Assembly: GCF_029360725.1 (NCBI RefSeq)
Contig: NZ_JARKMY010000002.1
Location: 620,001 to 684,000, forward strand
Length of the DNA: 64,000 bases
Direction: 5' to 3'
Source: Chryseolinea sp. H1M3-3
Lineage (GTDB): Bacteria; Bacteroidota; Bacteroidia; Cytophagales; Cyclobacteriaceae
Position numbers and translations under genes: made by a program. A model generated the notes under the pieces. The model was given only the letters and a program-made list of their open reading frames with translations, did not search any database and was not told the DNA's origin. This document shows, piece after piece, positions 27,762 to 37,385 of the stretch. The stretch's first letter is position 1. Each line of letters opens with the position of its first letter.

Positions 27762-28829
27762 ATGGAGCTAACATTGTCGCATAGTAAAAGAAAATATGTG
27801 CTGGTCATATTTGCTATTACCTTGTTACTGCTAGCCACTACGTTATTGTCACTTACTGTTGGTGCTGTTCATATTCCATTGACTGAGACAATAATTATCC
27901 TTTTAAAAAATATTGGACTATTAAAAAATGCTGTTGTCGATGAAACATATGAAGCGGTTCTGAATACTATTCGCCTGCCCCGAATTCTCATGACGATACT
28001 GATTGGCTCCGCACTTGGAATAAGCGGGGCTTCGCTACAGGGGTTGTTCCGAAATCCATTGGTGGAACCGAGTCTTGTAGGCGTGTCTGGTGGAGCAGCT
28101 GCAGCCGTTGTCCTGGCAATTGTTTTTGGAGGTCCTTTACTCCCAATGGCTCCAGTATGGATTTATTATTCATTTCTTTCCGCCGCGGCATTTGCCGGTG
28201 GATGTGTAGCAACCTTTTTCGTTCTGCGGTTGAGTATGGATACTGGCCGTACCAATATTGCAGTGTTGGTTTTAATTGGCGTAGCGGTGAATGCGCTTAC
28301 CGGTGCAATTATCGGCTTAGCAATATTTTACGCAGACGAAAATCAGCTTAGTACATTTATGTTCTGGACCTTAGGCGATCTTGGCGGTGCTAACTGGGAT
28401 AAACTCATTCTTGCGGCGCCGGTCCTTTTATCGTCAACATTCGCGTTATTGTTTTTTGCTCAATCCTTAAATGCTCTGGCATTAGGGGAATCAGATGCGT
28501 ATCACATGGGAGTGAACGTTGAGCAGGTCAAGCGACTAATGATTTTACTTTCAGCTTTAGGGGTTGGAGTCTGTGTTTCACTCGCGGGGATCATTGGATT
28601 TATTGGATTGATCGTACCCCATTTTGTTCGTACGTTATTCCAGCCCGACAATATGTTAGTACTGCCAGCGTCCGCTCTAGGCGGCGCGTTGCTACTGTTG
28701 ATAGCCGATGTTATTTCACGAACTATTGTCAGCCCTGCAGAACTTCCAATAGGCGTTGTCACGGCACTCATCGGTTCACCATTTTTTATTGCCTTGTTGC
28801 TGAAGGCAAAACAAAGACATGATCTGTGA
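27762..28829 (+). CDS. hmuU: Heme ABC transporter permease (HmuU), FecCD family
   Basis: The 355-residue integral membrane protein has about ten spans and family motifs RLPRILMTILIGSALGISGA, QGLFRNPLVEPSLVGVSGGA, FWTLGDLGG and GFIGLIVPHFVR. It forms the inner-membrane channel of the heme importer. The stop overlaps the ATPase start (TGATG). Confidence 0.9.
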   Translation: MELTLSHSKRKYVLVIFAITLLLLATTLLSLTVGAVHIPLTETIIILLKNIGLLKNAVVDETYEAVLNTIRLPRILMTILIGSALGISGASLQGLFRNPLVEPSLVGVSGGAAAAVVLAIVFGGPLLPMAPVWIYYSFLSAAAFAGGCVATFFVLRLSMDTGRTNIAVLVLIGVAVNALTGAIIGLAIFYADENQLSTFMFWTLGDLGGANWDKLILAAPVLLSSTFALLFFAQSLNALALGESDAYHMGVNVEQVKRLMILLSALGVGVCVSLAGIIGFIGLIVPHFVRTLFQPDNMLVLPASALGGALLLLIADVISRTIVSPAELPIGVVTALIGSPFFIALLLKAKQRHDL

Positions 28830-29638
28830 TGTACGAAGCTATTGACATATCATTGCGTGCCGGACAAAAGCACATCCTTAAGAATGTTTTCCTAAGCATT
28901 CAGCCGGGACACCTGGTGGCAATCGTCGGTCCCAATGGCGCTGGAAAAAGTTCTCTTTTGAAGATCATTAGCAACGAAAAACAGGACTATTGCGGGAACG
29001 TAGTCATCAATGGAACTTGGATAACAAGTTACAAGACGAAGGAGTTGTCGGCAATCAGGGCAGTGATGGCACAACATTCCAATCTACAATTTGCTTTTTC
29101 AGTTCGACAGGTCGTTGCCCTTGCACGCCATGCACATCGGTCTTCCAGTGACGAGAACCACATAATAGTGGAAGAGGTCATGGATATTACAGGGGTTAGC
29201 AAGTTTGCGGAGAGAAATTATCTAACGCTATCGGGTGGAGAAAAGCAGCGTGTTCAGTTTGCGCGAGTGCTTGCACAGGTGTGGGGCGAGACATTGTACC
29301 CGCGATACATTTTACTGGATGAACCAACGTCCAGCATGGATATCGCACAGCAGCAATCCATGTTTGGTATTATAAAAAAAATATGTTCCAGAAATATTGG
29401 TGTCCTGGCCATCGTGCACGACCTGAATCTTGCTGTGCAATTTGCCGATCAGATTTGCATGATGCGAAACGGGGAAGTAATTGAATCGGGTCACGCACAT
29501 GAAGTATTCACGAAGAACAATATTGAGAAAACATTTTATTGTAAGGTGAATATCTTCTACGACCCTTGTACCAATTGCCCTTTCATAATACCCGACGCTG
29601 AACAGGCGTCCTTCAATAGAATCGCAATCACTACTTAA
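28829..29638 (+). CDS. hmuV: Heme ABC transporter ATP-binding protein (HmuV)
   Basis: I chose the ATG at 28829, overlapping the permease stop by one base; a GTG one codon earlier is possible. The 269 residues carry Walker A GPNGAGKS (34-41), signature LSGGEKQR, Walker B ILLDEPTS and the switch His in IVHDLN. The C-terminus CNIFYDPCTNCP-like stretch has three cysteines. It powers heme import. Confidence 0.9.
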   Translation: MYEAIDISLRAGQKHILKNVFLSIQPGHLVAIVGPNGAGKSSLLKIISNEKQDYCGNVVINGTWITSYKTKELSAIRAVMAQHSNLQFAFSVRQVVALARHAHRSSSDENHIIVEEVMDITGVSKFAERNYLTLSGGEKQRVQFARVLAQVWGETLYPRYILLDEPTSSMDIAQQQSMFGIIKKICSRNIGVLAIVHDLNLAVQFADQICMMRNGEVIESGHAHEVFTKNNIEKTFYCKVNIFYDPCTNCPFIIPDAEQASFNRIAITT

Positions 29639-29651
29639 ACATCGCAAGATT

Positions 29652-30725
29652 ATGAATACAACGATAGAAGCACAATCTACACTGAGACAAGCCTGGCTCG
29701 GAATTCAGAAAGCAAAACCTGGCATCCGCATAAGGGACGCGGCAGCAGCTCTCGGATGCAGTGAAGCTGAACTACTCGCCACGACTGTTAACGACTACAC
29801 TACACGCCTGGAAGGCGATTGGACCAAATTGGTGCAACGACTACCGGAACTGGGTAGGGTGATGTCGCTGACCAGAAATGATAGTTGCGTCCTGGAGCAT
29901 AAAGGTCCTTTTCAGAAAATTGATGTGATGGGTTCTCTGCCGCAAGCCATGGCTACTGTTGTCGGCCCTATTGAGACACGAATCTTTTTCAATGCTTGGA
30001 AGTTTGGATATGCCGTAAGACAACAGACGCCGCAAGGATTGCAGCAAAGCCTGCAATTTTTTGATGCCTCAGGCACTGCCATCACCAAAATTTTTCTACA
30101 ACAACCTACAGGCAATAAAACAGGAAGTAATCAGGATGCATTTGACTGCATCGTCAAAGATTTCGAGGCCGCCGATCAGTTTATGTCTGTAGAGGTGACA
30201 AAGATCTCGCAAGCACCCACCAAGAAAATTGATGAAGTGAATAAGACCGCGCTACTCGAGGATTGGGGTGCAATGAAAGACACCCATGACTTCTTTGGTA
30301 TGATAAGGAAATATAATGTAAACCGTCTGGATGCACTCCACCTCGCAAAGGATCAGTTCACTTACCAGATTGATAAAGGATCGCTGCGGATTCTTCTTGA
30401 AATGGCCTCCACCGAAAAACTCCCTATCATGATTTTTGCAGGCAACAGCGGTAACCTTCAGATCCATCAAGGAAAAGTACAAACGATTCGTGTTATGGAT
30501 GCATGGCTTAACATCCTGGATCCTGATTTCAACATGCATCTGCGAGAAGATCATGTGCATACCGCATGGGTTGTGAAGAAGCCCACAACGGACGGCATTG
30601 TAACAGGCATCGAGGTATTCGATAGCGGCGGAACTATGATTGTTCAATTTTTTGGATTGCGAAAACCCGGGATCCGCGAACTGGAGACCTGGCGCAAACT
30701 TGTAAGTGATTTACCAAGGATCTGA
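29652..30725 (+). CDS. hmuS: Heme-degrading/heme-transfer factor (HemS/HmuS family)
   Basis: The 357-residue cytoplasmic protein has two similar halves, as in HemS/ChuX-type proteins. The N-terminal half has RIRDAAAALGCSEAELLAT, LGRVMSLTRNDSCVLEHKG and TRIFFNAWKFGYAV. The second half has GNLQIHQGKVQ, WLNILDPDFNMHLREDHV and AWVVKKPT. It receives heme from the importer and stores or degrades it. It overlaps nothing but lies 13 bases after HmuV. Confidence 0.88.
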   Translation: MNTTIEAQSTLRQAWLGIQKAKPGIRIRDAAAALGCSEAELLATTVNDYTTRLEGDWTKLVQRLPELGRVMSLTRNDSCVLEHKGPFQKIDVMGSLPQAMATVVGPIETRIFFNAWKFGYAVRQQTPQGLQQSLQFFDASGTAITKIFLQQPTGNKTGSNQDAFDCIVKDFEAADQFMSVEVTKISQAPTKKIDEVNKTALLEDWGAMKDTHDFFGMIRKYNVNRLDALHLAKDQFTYQIDKGSLRILLEMASTEKLPIMIFAGNSGNLQIHQGKVQTIRVMDAWLNILDPDFNMHLREDHVHTAWVVKKPTTDGIVTGIEVFDSGGTMIVQFFGLRKPGIRELETWRKLVSDLPRI

Positions 30726-30726
30726 A

Positions 30727-32742
30727 ATGAGAGCTTTCATATCAGGCATATTTCTATTGATGATCATGAATTCGCTCCATGCGCAAGACTCACTGAAAAC
30801 GGTGGAGCTAAAGGAGCTTGTTGTAACTGGTGAAGTCGAGCCGCAATCGGTTCAGAAATCGGTTTACAATGTTCGCATCATTCCTATGGAAAGGCTGCAG
30901 TCACGGGGCGCAACAAGACTTCAGGATGTATTGAACACAGAGTTGAACATCCGGTTTTCTCAGGACCTGGCATTAGGCGGATCAAACCTTAGCATGATGG
31001 GTCTGCCCGGACAAAATGTAAAAGTGCTGATCGATGGTGTTCCCCTGGTTGGACGTCAGGGAACCGGTAACGAAATCAATCTTAATCAGATCAATATTAA
31101 TGCTATTGAACGCATAGAAATTGTAGAAGGACCTATGGCGGTCATTTATGGCGCCGATGCGCTCGCAGGTGTGATCAATATTATTACAAAAAAATCGCTC
31201 GACGACAAGATCAATATCTCCGCAGGGATTCATGAAGAAAGCGCCGGTGATGAATATGGTTTTTCCAAAGGAATCCACAATCAAAATATAAGTGTTGGTT
31301 ATAAGCATAAATCATTTTATTTCTCAGGTAATCTGAATCGAAATAATTTTCGGGGGTGGCAAGGTGATTCTGCTGCCCGTGAAAAAGAATGGCACCCCAA
31401 AACGCAATGGATGACAGGGGCAGTGATGGGGTATCGGACTGAAAAGCTTAACGCCTACTACCGCACTGACTACCTGCACGAGAAGATCTATAACCCGGCG
31501 CAATTTCAGGGCTTAGAGGCCATCGATCAGAATTACATTACCAAGCGAGTGATGCATCAGTTACAGCTAAGCGCAAACGTTTCTGAAAAGCTAAATTTAA
31601 ATACTGCATTTGGATATACCGATTTTGAAAGACGAACGCAGAGCATTGCCGTGGACAAAGAAACAGGAAGAGAGACGATTGCCAACAGTGCTTTGCAAAA
31701 TACGGATCAGTTTGTTGGAATGACTTTACGCGGTTCAATTCTGTATAAAATTTCCAATAGCATCAACCTTCAACCTGGTTATGATATAAATACAGAAAAG
31801 GGGAGAGGCTCGCGATTAAAGGATGGTGAAAATTCAATTTCAGATTATGCTGTTTTTCTATCCGCTGAGTTAAAGCTGTCCTCTTTTGCCAGTATAAAGC
31901 CAGGAATACGCGTGGTCAAAAATTCTGTTTATCATGCACCACCTTTTGTTCCATCGATAAATGCGAAGGTAACGTTTTCCGAAAAGCATGATCTCCGGCT
32001 CTCCTATGGAAGAGGTTTCAGAGCGCCATCCATTCGCGAATTGTATTTTAATTTCTATGATGCGAGCCATTCTATTGAGGGTAATCCGGACTTAGAGGCT
32101 GAACTATCGCACAGTTTCAATGTATCGTGGAATGCTCGCTTACTGGAGACGGATGTTTTGAAACTTACCAGCACGTTGTCGACTTTTTATAATCATGTAG
32201 ATAATATGATCGACTACGGTGTAAAGACCGGAAACAGTGCAACGACTTATATCAACATCAACAACTACAAATCGCAAGGCATCACGCTAAACAATACGGT
32301 AAGAAGTAGTAAGACCGAATTAAGCGTAGGTTTTGCCTATACCGGGCGTTATAATGCGTTAACGGAGGCTGACAGGAATCTCCCTGAATTCACATGGTCG
32401 CCAGAACTGAATGGATCATTGATCTATCATTTCGATAAAAGTTTTCAAACATCCTTATTTTATAAGTATACGGGAAAAACACCAAGTTATGTTATCCATC
32501 CAACAGATAACACAGTAATACTATCCGAGACATCCGGTTTTCACTGGGCCGATATCTCAGTGAAGAAATCGTTCGCGAAGTATTTGAGTATTTCGGCCGG
32601 GACAAGAAATGTATTCAACGTTACACGTATCACGAACTCTTCTGCTTCCTCGGGAGCGGCGCATAGTGGATCAGGTACTACAAAGCCCATCGGCTACGGC
32701 CGGTCCTATTTTATAGCGATAAATTTTCAACTCACGAAATAA
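30727..32742 (+). CDS. hmuR: TonB-dependent outer-membrane heme receptor
   Basis: The 671-residue receptor starts at the ATG at 30727, one base after the HmuS stop, with a signal peptide ending LHAQ. The plug domain has ELVVTGEVE (TonB-box-like) and IERIEIVEGPMAVIYGADALAGVINIIT. In the barrel, RGFRAPSIREL and EGNPDLEAE are the FRAP and NPDL motifs of heme receptors, with a His between them (DASHSIE). It imports heme across the outer membrane with TonB energy. Confidence 0.9.
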   Translation: MRAFISGIFLLMIMNSLHAQDSLKTVELKELVVTGEVEPQSVQKSVYNVRIIPMERLQSRGATRLQDVLNTELNIRFSQDLALGGSNLSMMGLPGQNVKVLIDGVPLVGRQGTGNEINLNQININAIERIEIVEGPMAVIYGADALAGVINIITKKSLDDKINISAGIHEESAGDEYGFSKGIHNQNISVGYKHKSFYFSGNLNRNNFRGWQGDSAAREKEWHPKTQWMTGAVMGYRTEKLNAYYRTDYLHEKIYNPAQFQGLEAIDQNYITKRVMHQLQLSANVSEKLNLNTAFGYTDFERRTQSIAVDKETGRETIANSALQNTDQFVGMTLRGSILYKISNSINLQPGYDINTEKGRGSRLKDGENSISDYAVFLSAELKLSSFASIKPGIRVVKNSVYHAPPFVPSINAKVTFSEKHDLRLSYGRGFRAPSIRELYFNFYDASHSIEGNPDLEAELSHSFNVSWNARLLETDVLKLTSTLSTFYNHVDNMIDYGVKTGNSATTYININNYKSQGITLNNTVRSSKTELSVGFAYTGRYNALTEADRNLPEFTWSPELNGSLIYHFDKSFQTSLFYKYTGKTPSYVIHPTDNTVILSETSGFHWADISVKKSFAKYLSISAGTRNVFNVTRITNSSASSGAAHSGSGTTKPIGYGRSYFIAINFQLTK

Positions 32743-32767
32743 TCCTTAGACAAAAGCTAAACAAAAT

Positions 32768-34210
32768 ATGAAAACTAAATACACTTCGTTTAAACAGTTT
32801 CTCACCCTTTCAGCTATGATCATTTTTGCAGTTCTCTCCGCCTGTGATGATGAAGACCCACCACTTCCGGATAATGTTGTTCAGTTTGAGTCTAAAGCAT
32901 TGGCGTTCGATGCGGATGAAAACACGATGACCGTTAACGTTTCTCTTTCAAGAGCAGTAAATCAAGATACCGATATTACCATTCTTACAACATTCACCGG
33001 ACTAACGTATGACGAGGAAGTCAGCACGCTCCCCGAGAGCAGTGATAATAGCCTCACCGTTACTATCCCAAAGGGAGCGTCTCAGGGTTCTTTCGACATC
33101 GCCAAAAAAGAAGGTGTGCTACTTGACGGAGATGAAACCATTTCTTTTGTTGTGAGCAATGTTGGGGCCGGCCTTGTGTTAGGACACCGATCCACACTTG
33201 TCATCAGCTTCTCTGAAATACTCGCGGTACAGGGTTCTATGGATCCGAATGTCGGCGGGCAGCTTCAACCGAACAAAGTGTTTATCGATCTTAGTGCTAG
33301 TCGTCAAACTTCCTTTAATCGCGGTGATTGGGACCTGGCGTTCTATGCTGCTGAAGGGCATTTCGATGTGCTATTGAATTCGTCCTCCTCCATGATGGCG
33401 CGGGCTCTTGATAAAGCCGATCTCAATGCCGTAACGGCTGCGGATACCATCGGCTGGAGCTTGCAACTTTCCACCGATGCGGTCTTTGCTGCGATCACTG
33501 CTGATCCAGTTCCGGCCTGGGTTTCAAACGCAGCTGCCTGGATTGATGCTCCATCCGGAGATATGACAGCAACTGCTATCGCAGAGATTTCAATGGATGC
33601 TGTCCAAAATAAAGTTTATATCGTCAACAGGGGAAAAAATCCGGATGGTACACAACGGGGTTGGAAGAAAATGCGTGTGTTAAGGAATGGTAACAACTAT
33701 ACCTTACAGCATGCGGACATCACTTCCACAAGCTTCACCACTGTTGAAATAACAAGGGATACTGATTACCTTTTTAACTTTGTGAAATTTGAAAGCGGCG
33801 CAGTTGAGATAGAACCCAAGAAAGATAAATGGGATATCGCGTTTACGGTGTTTACCAACACAACCCCGGCTGGCCCCGGATTGGTTGTGCCTTATGTATT
33901 TAATGATGTTGTTATTCAAAATCGTTATGCTACAGAAACGGCCGAAATATTAGTGTCAAATGGAGGCTCGTATGATGACTTTGATGAAAGTGACCTTGCC
34001 AATGTTACATTCAGTACAAGTCAGGTTAACATTGGATCAAAATGGAGATCAGGGGGAGGTCCGGGTAGCGGTCCAGCTTTAAAAGAAGATAGGTTTTACC
34101 TGGTAAAAGATGCAGATGGAAATATCTATAAATTAAAATTTACGGCGCTTACGCAAAACGGTGAACGGGGAAGGCCTAAGATCCATTATTCATTAATTAG
34201 GAAAGCATAA
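32768..34210 (+). CDS. HmuY-family heme-binding lipoprotein with N-terminal Calx-beta-like domain
   Basis: The 480-residue lipoprotein (lipobox VLSAC) has an N-terminal Calx-beta-like domain (about 35-150, VQFESKALAFDADEN). A HmuY-type domain follows, with KVFIDLSASRQTSFNRGDWDLAFY and later KDKWDIAFTVFTN and GNIYKLKFTALTQNGERGRP. HmuY proteins are surface hemophores that pass heme to the HmuR receptor, which lies just upstream. The added Calx-beta-like domain makes it longer than classical HmuY, which is about 215 residues. A strong terminator follows. Confidence 0.8.
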   Translation: MKTKYTSFKQFLTLSAMIIFAVLSACDDEDPPLPDNVVQFESKALAFDADENTMTVNVSLSRAVNQDTDITILTTFTGLTYDEEVSTLPESSDNSLTVTIPKGASQGSFDIAKKEGVLLDGDETISFVVSNVGAGLVLGHRSTLVISFSEILAVQGSMDPNVGGQLQPNKVFIDLSASRQTSFNRGDWDLAFYAAEGHFDVLLNSSSSMMARALDKADLNAVTAADTIGWSLQLSTDAVFAAITADPVPAWVSNAAAWIDAPSGDMTATAIAEISMDAVQNKVYIVNRGKNPDGTQRGWKKMRVLRNGNNYTLQHADITSTSFTTVEITRDTDYLFNFVKFESGAVEIEPKKDKWDIAFTVFTNTTPAGPGLVVPYVFNDVVIQNRYATETAEILVSNGGSYDDFDESDLANVTFSTSQVNIGSKWRSGGGPGSGPALKEDRFYLVKDADGNIYKLKFTALTQNGERGRPKIHYSLIRKA

Positions 34211-34217
34211 ATTTGTA

Positions 34218-34246
34218 GGTCACCTGGATTCAGGGTGACCTTTTTT
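34218..34246 (+). terminator. Rho-independent terminator of the heme operon
   Basis: GGTCACC and GGTGACC pair across a nine-base loop, followed by six T. It lies seven bases after the HmuY-type gene. Confidence 0.85.
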
Positions 34247-34265
34247 CTGTTTAAAAAAAATCATC

Positions 34266-35129
34266 ATGATTAGATTTTTTCTTCTAAGCATTTTTATTCT
34301 TCCGCTTTCGACGATTGCTCAGGTCAAGGAGAATTATTCAATTTTCACTGGTGACGGTAAAACTGCATCTTATGAGAAAATGGTGAGTGCATTGTCAAAA
34401 GCTGAAGTGGTCTTCTTTGGAGAGCTACATGATAATGCGCTTGCGCACTGGCTTGAACTTCAGTTGTTGAAAGACTTGTATGCGTTAAACAATCAGGTAA
34501 CACTCGGCATGGAGATGTTTGAAAGCGACGACCAGATTATCATTGATGAATATATCGATAATCTGATCGAAGAAAAGCAATTGCTTGCCGAAGCAAAATT
34601 GTGGGATAATTATAAAACAGATTACAGGCCGTTGGTCGATTTTGCACGTCAAAAGAAAATACCTATTATAGCCACGAACGTGCCTCGCCGGTATGCTAAT
34701 ATGGTTTATCGCAAAGGCGTCGAGTCGTTGGATAGTCTTCAGCTGGAAAGTAAAAAATGGATGACGCCGCTTCCCCTGCAAGTGGATTATTCTTTGACTA
34801 GCTATAAATCCATGATGGAACAAATGGGACAACATGGGAGTGGTTCAGGGAAGAACCTTGTAGCATCACAAGCACTAAAGGATGCAACGATGGCTCACTT
34901 CATTGCTATGCACCAAAAGAAAGGAAATAGATTTTTCCATGTTAATGGTGCTTATCATACACAGGATTATCAAGGTATTATTACTTATTTTTTGAAGCTG
35001 AAACCGGATCTGAAAATTGTTTCGGTTCATGTTGCTGAGCAAACCTCCATCAATACCCTCGATAGCGCTCACCATGGAAAAGCTGATTTTATTTTATGTA
35101 TTGTTGACGATATGACCAAAAGTTATTGA
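34266..35129 (+). CDS. ChaN-family protein (heme/iron-linked)
   Basis: The 287-residue protein has a signal peptide (ending STIAQ) and ChaN family motifs: VVFFGELHDN, LGMEMFESDDQ, ATNVPRRYANMVY and HVNGAYHTQDYQGI. ChaN of Campylobacter is an outer-membrane-linked protein that binds two cofacial hemes, and its family is linked to iron uptake. It sits behind the terminator of the heme operon, so read-through or its own promoter would drive it. No lipobox is visible, unlike ChaN itself. Confidence 0.8.
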   Translation: MIRFFLLSIFILPLSTIAQVKENYSIFTGDGKTASYEKMVSALSKAEVVFFGELHDNALAHWLELQLLKDLYALNNQVTLGMEMFESDDQIIIDEYIDNLIEEKQLLAEAKLWDNYKTDYRPLVDFARQKKIPIIATNVPRRYANMVYRKGVESLDSLQLESKKWMTPLPLQVDYSLTSYKSMMEQMGQHGSGSGKNLVASQALKDATMAHFIAMHQKKGNRFFHVNGAYHTQDYQGIITYFLKLKPDLKIVSVHVAEQTSINTLDSAHHGKADFILCIVDDMTKSY

Positions 35130-35373
35130 TAATAAGCGACCCAAAAAAACTGTTTCCAGTGATGAACTTGAACTTGTTTGCATAGGTAATCTAGCGGTCC
35201 GGTAGGAATATGATCACTAAGATTTCTTACAAGGCCTGATTCCAACTGGTAGAAGCCAGGGATTTTTCAGAAATGTCAAATGGAAAAATAATTATCGTTG
35301 TTCGATTGTAAAAGTCATAATAAACCAGAATATTTCTATTAAAGGAGCTTGCTTATTAAGGGAGCAAAAGATC

Positions 35374-35553
35374 ATGGCAGATGAAGAAGAAATAATCGCC
35401 ACGTTTGTTAATGGTGTCACACATGTTACTGGAAGTACCAAATTGGGGGCAAAGATTCGGCAAAAGATCAGTCTGTTAAAGAAAAAGACGTGGCTGTTAA
35501 GTTTAATTCTTTGGACTTCAATTATCATCTTTTTGATTTGGCGGCGTCGGTGA
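35374..35553 (+). CDS. 59-residue tail-anchored membrane protein
   Basis: The frame from the ATG at 35374 has an acidic start (MADEEEIIATF), a basic region (IRQKISLLKKK), one hydrophobic span (TWLLSLILWTSIIIFLIW) and ends RRR. A GGAGC lies 11 bases upstream. Charge layout and composition look like a real small protein of the C-tail-anchored kind. It is alone in a 720-base gap. No function can be given. Confidence 0.5.
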   Translation: MADEEEIIATFVNGVTHVTGSTKLGAKIRQKISLLKKKTWLLSLILWTSIIIFLIWRRR

Positions 35554-35851
35554 GCCAAATGAATACTATCCTTTTCTCTATAAACAATTAATCAATTTAT
35601 CGTATCAAAACGCCTATACCGTTTCCGGTTCATAGCTGTTTTTTTTATTATGGTCGTTTTCCGTTTTAGTTCTGTTCAAGGCGAGTTCTTAGTTATCTGT
35701 CTGGATTAATCATCCATCAATGTTGAGAATTACTGGATTAACAAAAATCATTTTACTGATTGACAGTCGTCATACCGGGTAACAAATAAAATTCAAAACT
35801 TGAATATTGGTGAGGAGATAGGGTGAATCTGGAGACAACAAAAACTAAAAA
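35554..35851. other. Gene-free stretch before the CHAD gene
   Basis: AT-rich sequence with no convincing frame or RNA gene. It presumably holds the CHAD gene promoter, but no clear TAnnTTTG is visible. Confidence 0.4.
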
Positions 35852-36706
35852 ATGTATAATCTGGCACAAACTGGGCGCTCCAGGAAAAATAGTTTGGGGT
35901 TTGCCAAAAAGGATTTAAAAAAAAGGGTAAAGCAAATCCGTCAGATACTGCGAAACCTTCCATCCGATTTTTCAGCGGAAAAAATTCACAGTTTGAGAAT
36001 AGAAATAAAAAGAATAAAGGCGCTATTTCTGGTAGCCTCTCACACGACAAAAAACTTTAATGCCCGTAAATATTTCAAGCCATTTAAATCGATCTTCGAG
36101 AAAGCCGGTGAGATACGAAGCATTCAAATTGAGCGAGCATTGTTAGAAAAATATATTCCGGGTAACGATGATATCTACATCCAGACACTCGAAAACCTGG
36201 AACTCGAAAAACGCAAAGAGATTGATGAATGGGCCGATAAAAAAGATGTCTTTAAAGGTGGTCAGAAAGGAATGATGCCTATACTTAATTCTATTGACGT
36301 AAAGCATGTAAATAGATTCCTGAAAAAGGAAGCTGAAAAGTTGGCAAACTTGATGGACATGGAAATATTTTGCGAGCAAAATCTTCATGAGATCCGGACA
36401 AGGTTAAAGACTTTTTATTTCATCGCTAAAACTACCTATCCTGATTTGGTCATCCCCGGTCCCTGGAATAAATTTGTTGAGCTACTAGGTATTTGGCATG
36501 ATGAACAAATGACGATTGAGCACTTGAGAAAGGCAATTTTTTCTTCGCAGTTTGATCAGCCGGAAATCGACAAGTTGTATGAGATAAAACAGGAACTGGT
36601 AAACAAGAGAGAAGCGCTGGTTGACCAAATAGCATCCACATACATGCTATTGAAAAGTAAAGACAACAAGATTATCATTCCACGGAAGGTTAAACTTGCA
36701 GTGTAA
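35852..36706 (+). CDS. CHAD domain protein
   Basis: The 284-residue, strongly basic and helical protein matches the CHAD domain. It has repeated His/Arg helices such as IHSLRIEIKRIKALF and LHEIRTRLKTFYFIAK, and a late GIWHDEQMTIEHL. CHAD proteins bind inorganic polyphosphate through basic surfaces. No triphosphate-tunnel (CYTH) or polyphosphate kinase gene is adjacent. It is monocistronic. Confidence 0.82.
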   Translation: MYNLAQTGRSRKNSLGFAKKDLKKRVKQIRQILRNLPSDFSAEKIHSLRIEIKRIKALFLVASHTTKNFNARKYFKPFKSIFEKAGEIRSIQIERALLEKYIPGNDDIYIQTLENLELEKRKEIDEWADKKDVFKGGQKGMMPILNSIDVKHVNRFLKKEAEKLANLMDMEIFCEQNLHEIRTRLKTFYFIAKTTYPDLVIPGPWNKFVELLGIWHDEQMTIEHLRKAIFSSQFDQPEIDKLYEIKQELVNKREALVDQIASTYMLLKSKDNKIIIPRKVKLAV

Positions 36707-36942
36707 TCATTATTACATTACATGACTCTCAAATGTTAATACCATTGCTGAACACCACAATATATCGTCAGCCGTCGCTGGCCGCTGGAAATCATCACCC
36801 AGTATCTTTAACTGAATAAAAAAAGTCGACATCAGGTGTTAATTTCCCTGATACGAGGTAAATTTAAAAATGGCTTGATGGGCGTTCAAATTCACTTGAC
36901 GCTCGCGGTAAGCCAAGCACCATCACCACTATCCAAAATAAA

Positions 36943-37377
36943 GTGACGCAAAAAGAAATTTTACCTGCTGTCTCTGCCGTCGTATTTAATGAACGTGGAG
37001 AGATTTTGTTGCAACGAAGAAAAGATACCGGAAAGTGGTGTATCATTTCAGGTCATGTCGAATTTGGTGAAACTGTTCAAGAAGCAATCCTTCGCGAGGT
37101 GCTGGAGGAAACAGGTGTGCGAAGTGAAATTGTACGCCTGATCGGTGTTTATTCCGACCCTCCCTATGCTACATACAAATATCCAGAACGCACGGTGCAC
37201 TACGTAGTAACGTATTTTGAAGTAAGGTTACTGGGAAAGATCGAGGATGGACTTACAAACTCCGAGAGTGAAGAATTTGCTTATTTCGCCGGCGATCAAT
37301 TACCCGAACTTGACTTAGTTAATCCAAATTGGCTTGTAGATGCTCTCGACCCGGCACTAAATGTGTTCATTCGATAA
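36943..37377 (+). CDS. Nudix hydrolase
   Basis: The 144-residue protein has a complete Nudix box, GHVEFGETVQEAILREVLEE plus TG, with the catalytic REVLEE. I used a GTG start at 36943 because no upstream ATG is in frame. The middle (YSDPPYATYKYPERTVHYVV) is common in ADP-ribose or NTP-type Nudix enzymes. The substrate is unknown. It converges on the esterase gene with eight bases between. Confidence 0.85.
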   Translation: MTQKEILPAVSAVVFNERGEILLQRRKDTGKWCIISGHVEFGETVQEAILREVLEETGVRSEIVRLIGVYSDPPYATYKYPERTVHYVVTYFEVRLLGKIEDGLTNSESEEFAYFAGDQLPELDLVNPNWLVDALDPALNVFIR

Positions 37378-37385
37378 TATTAAAC

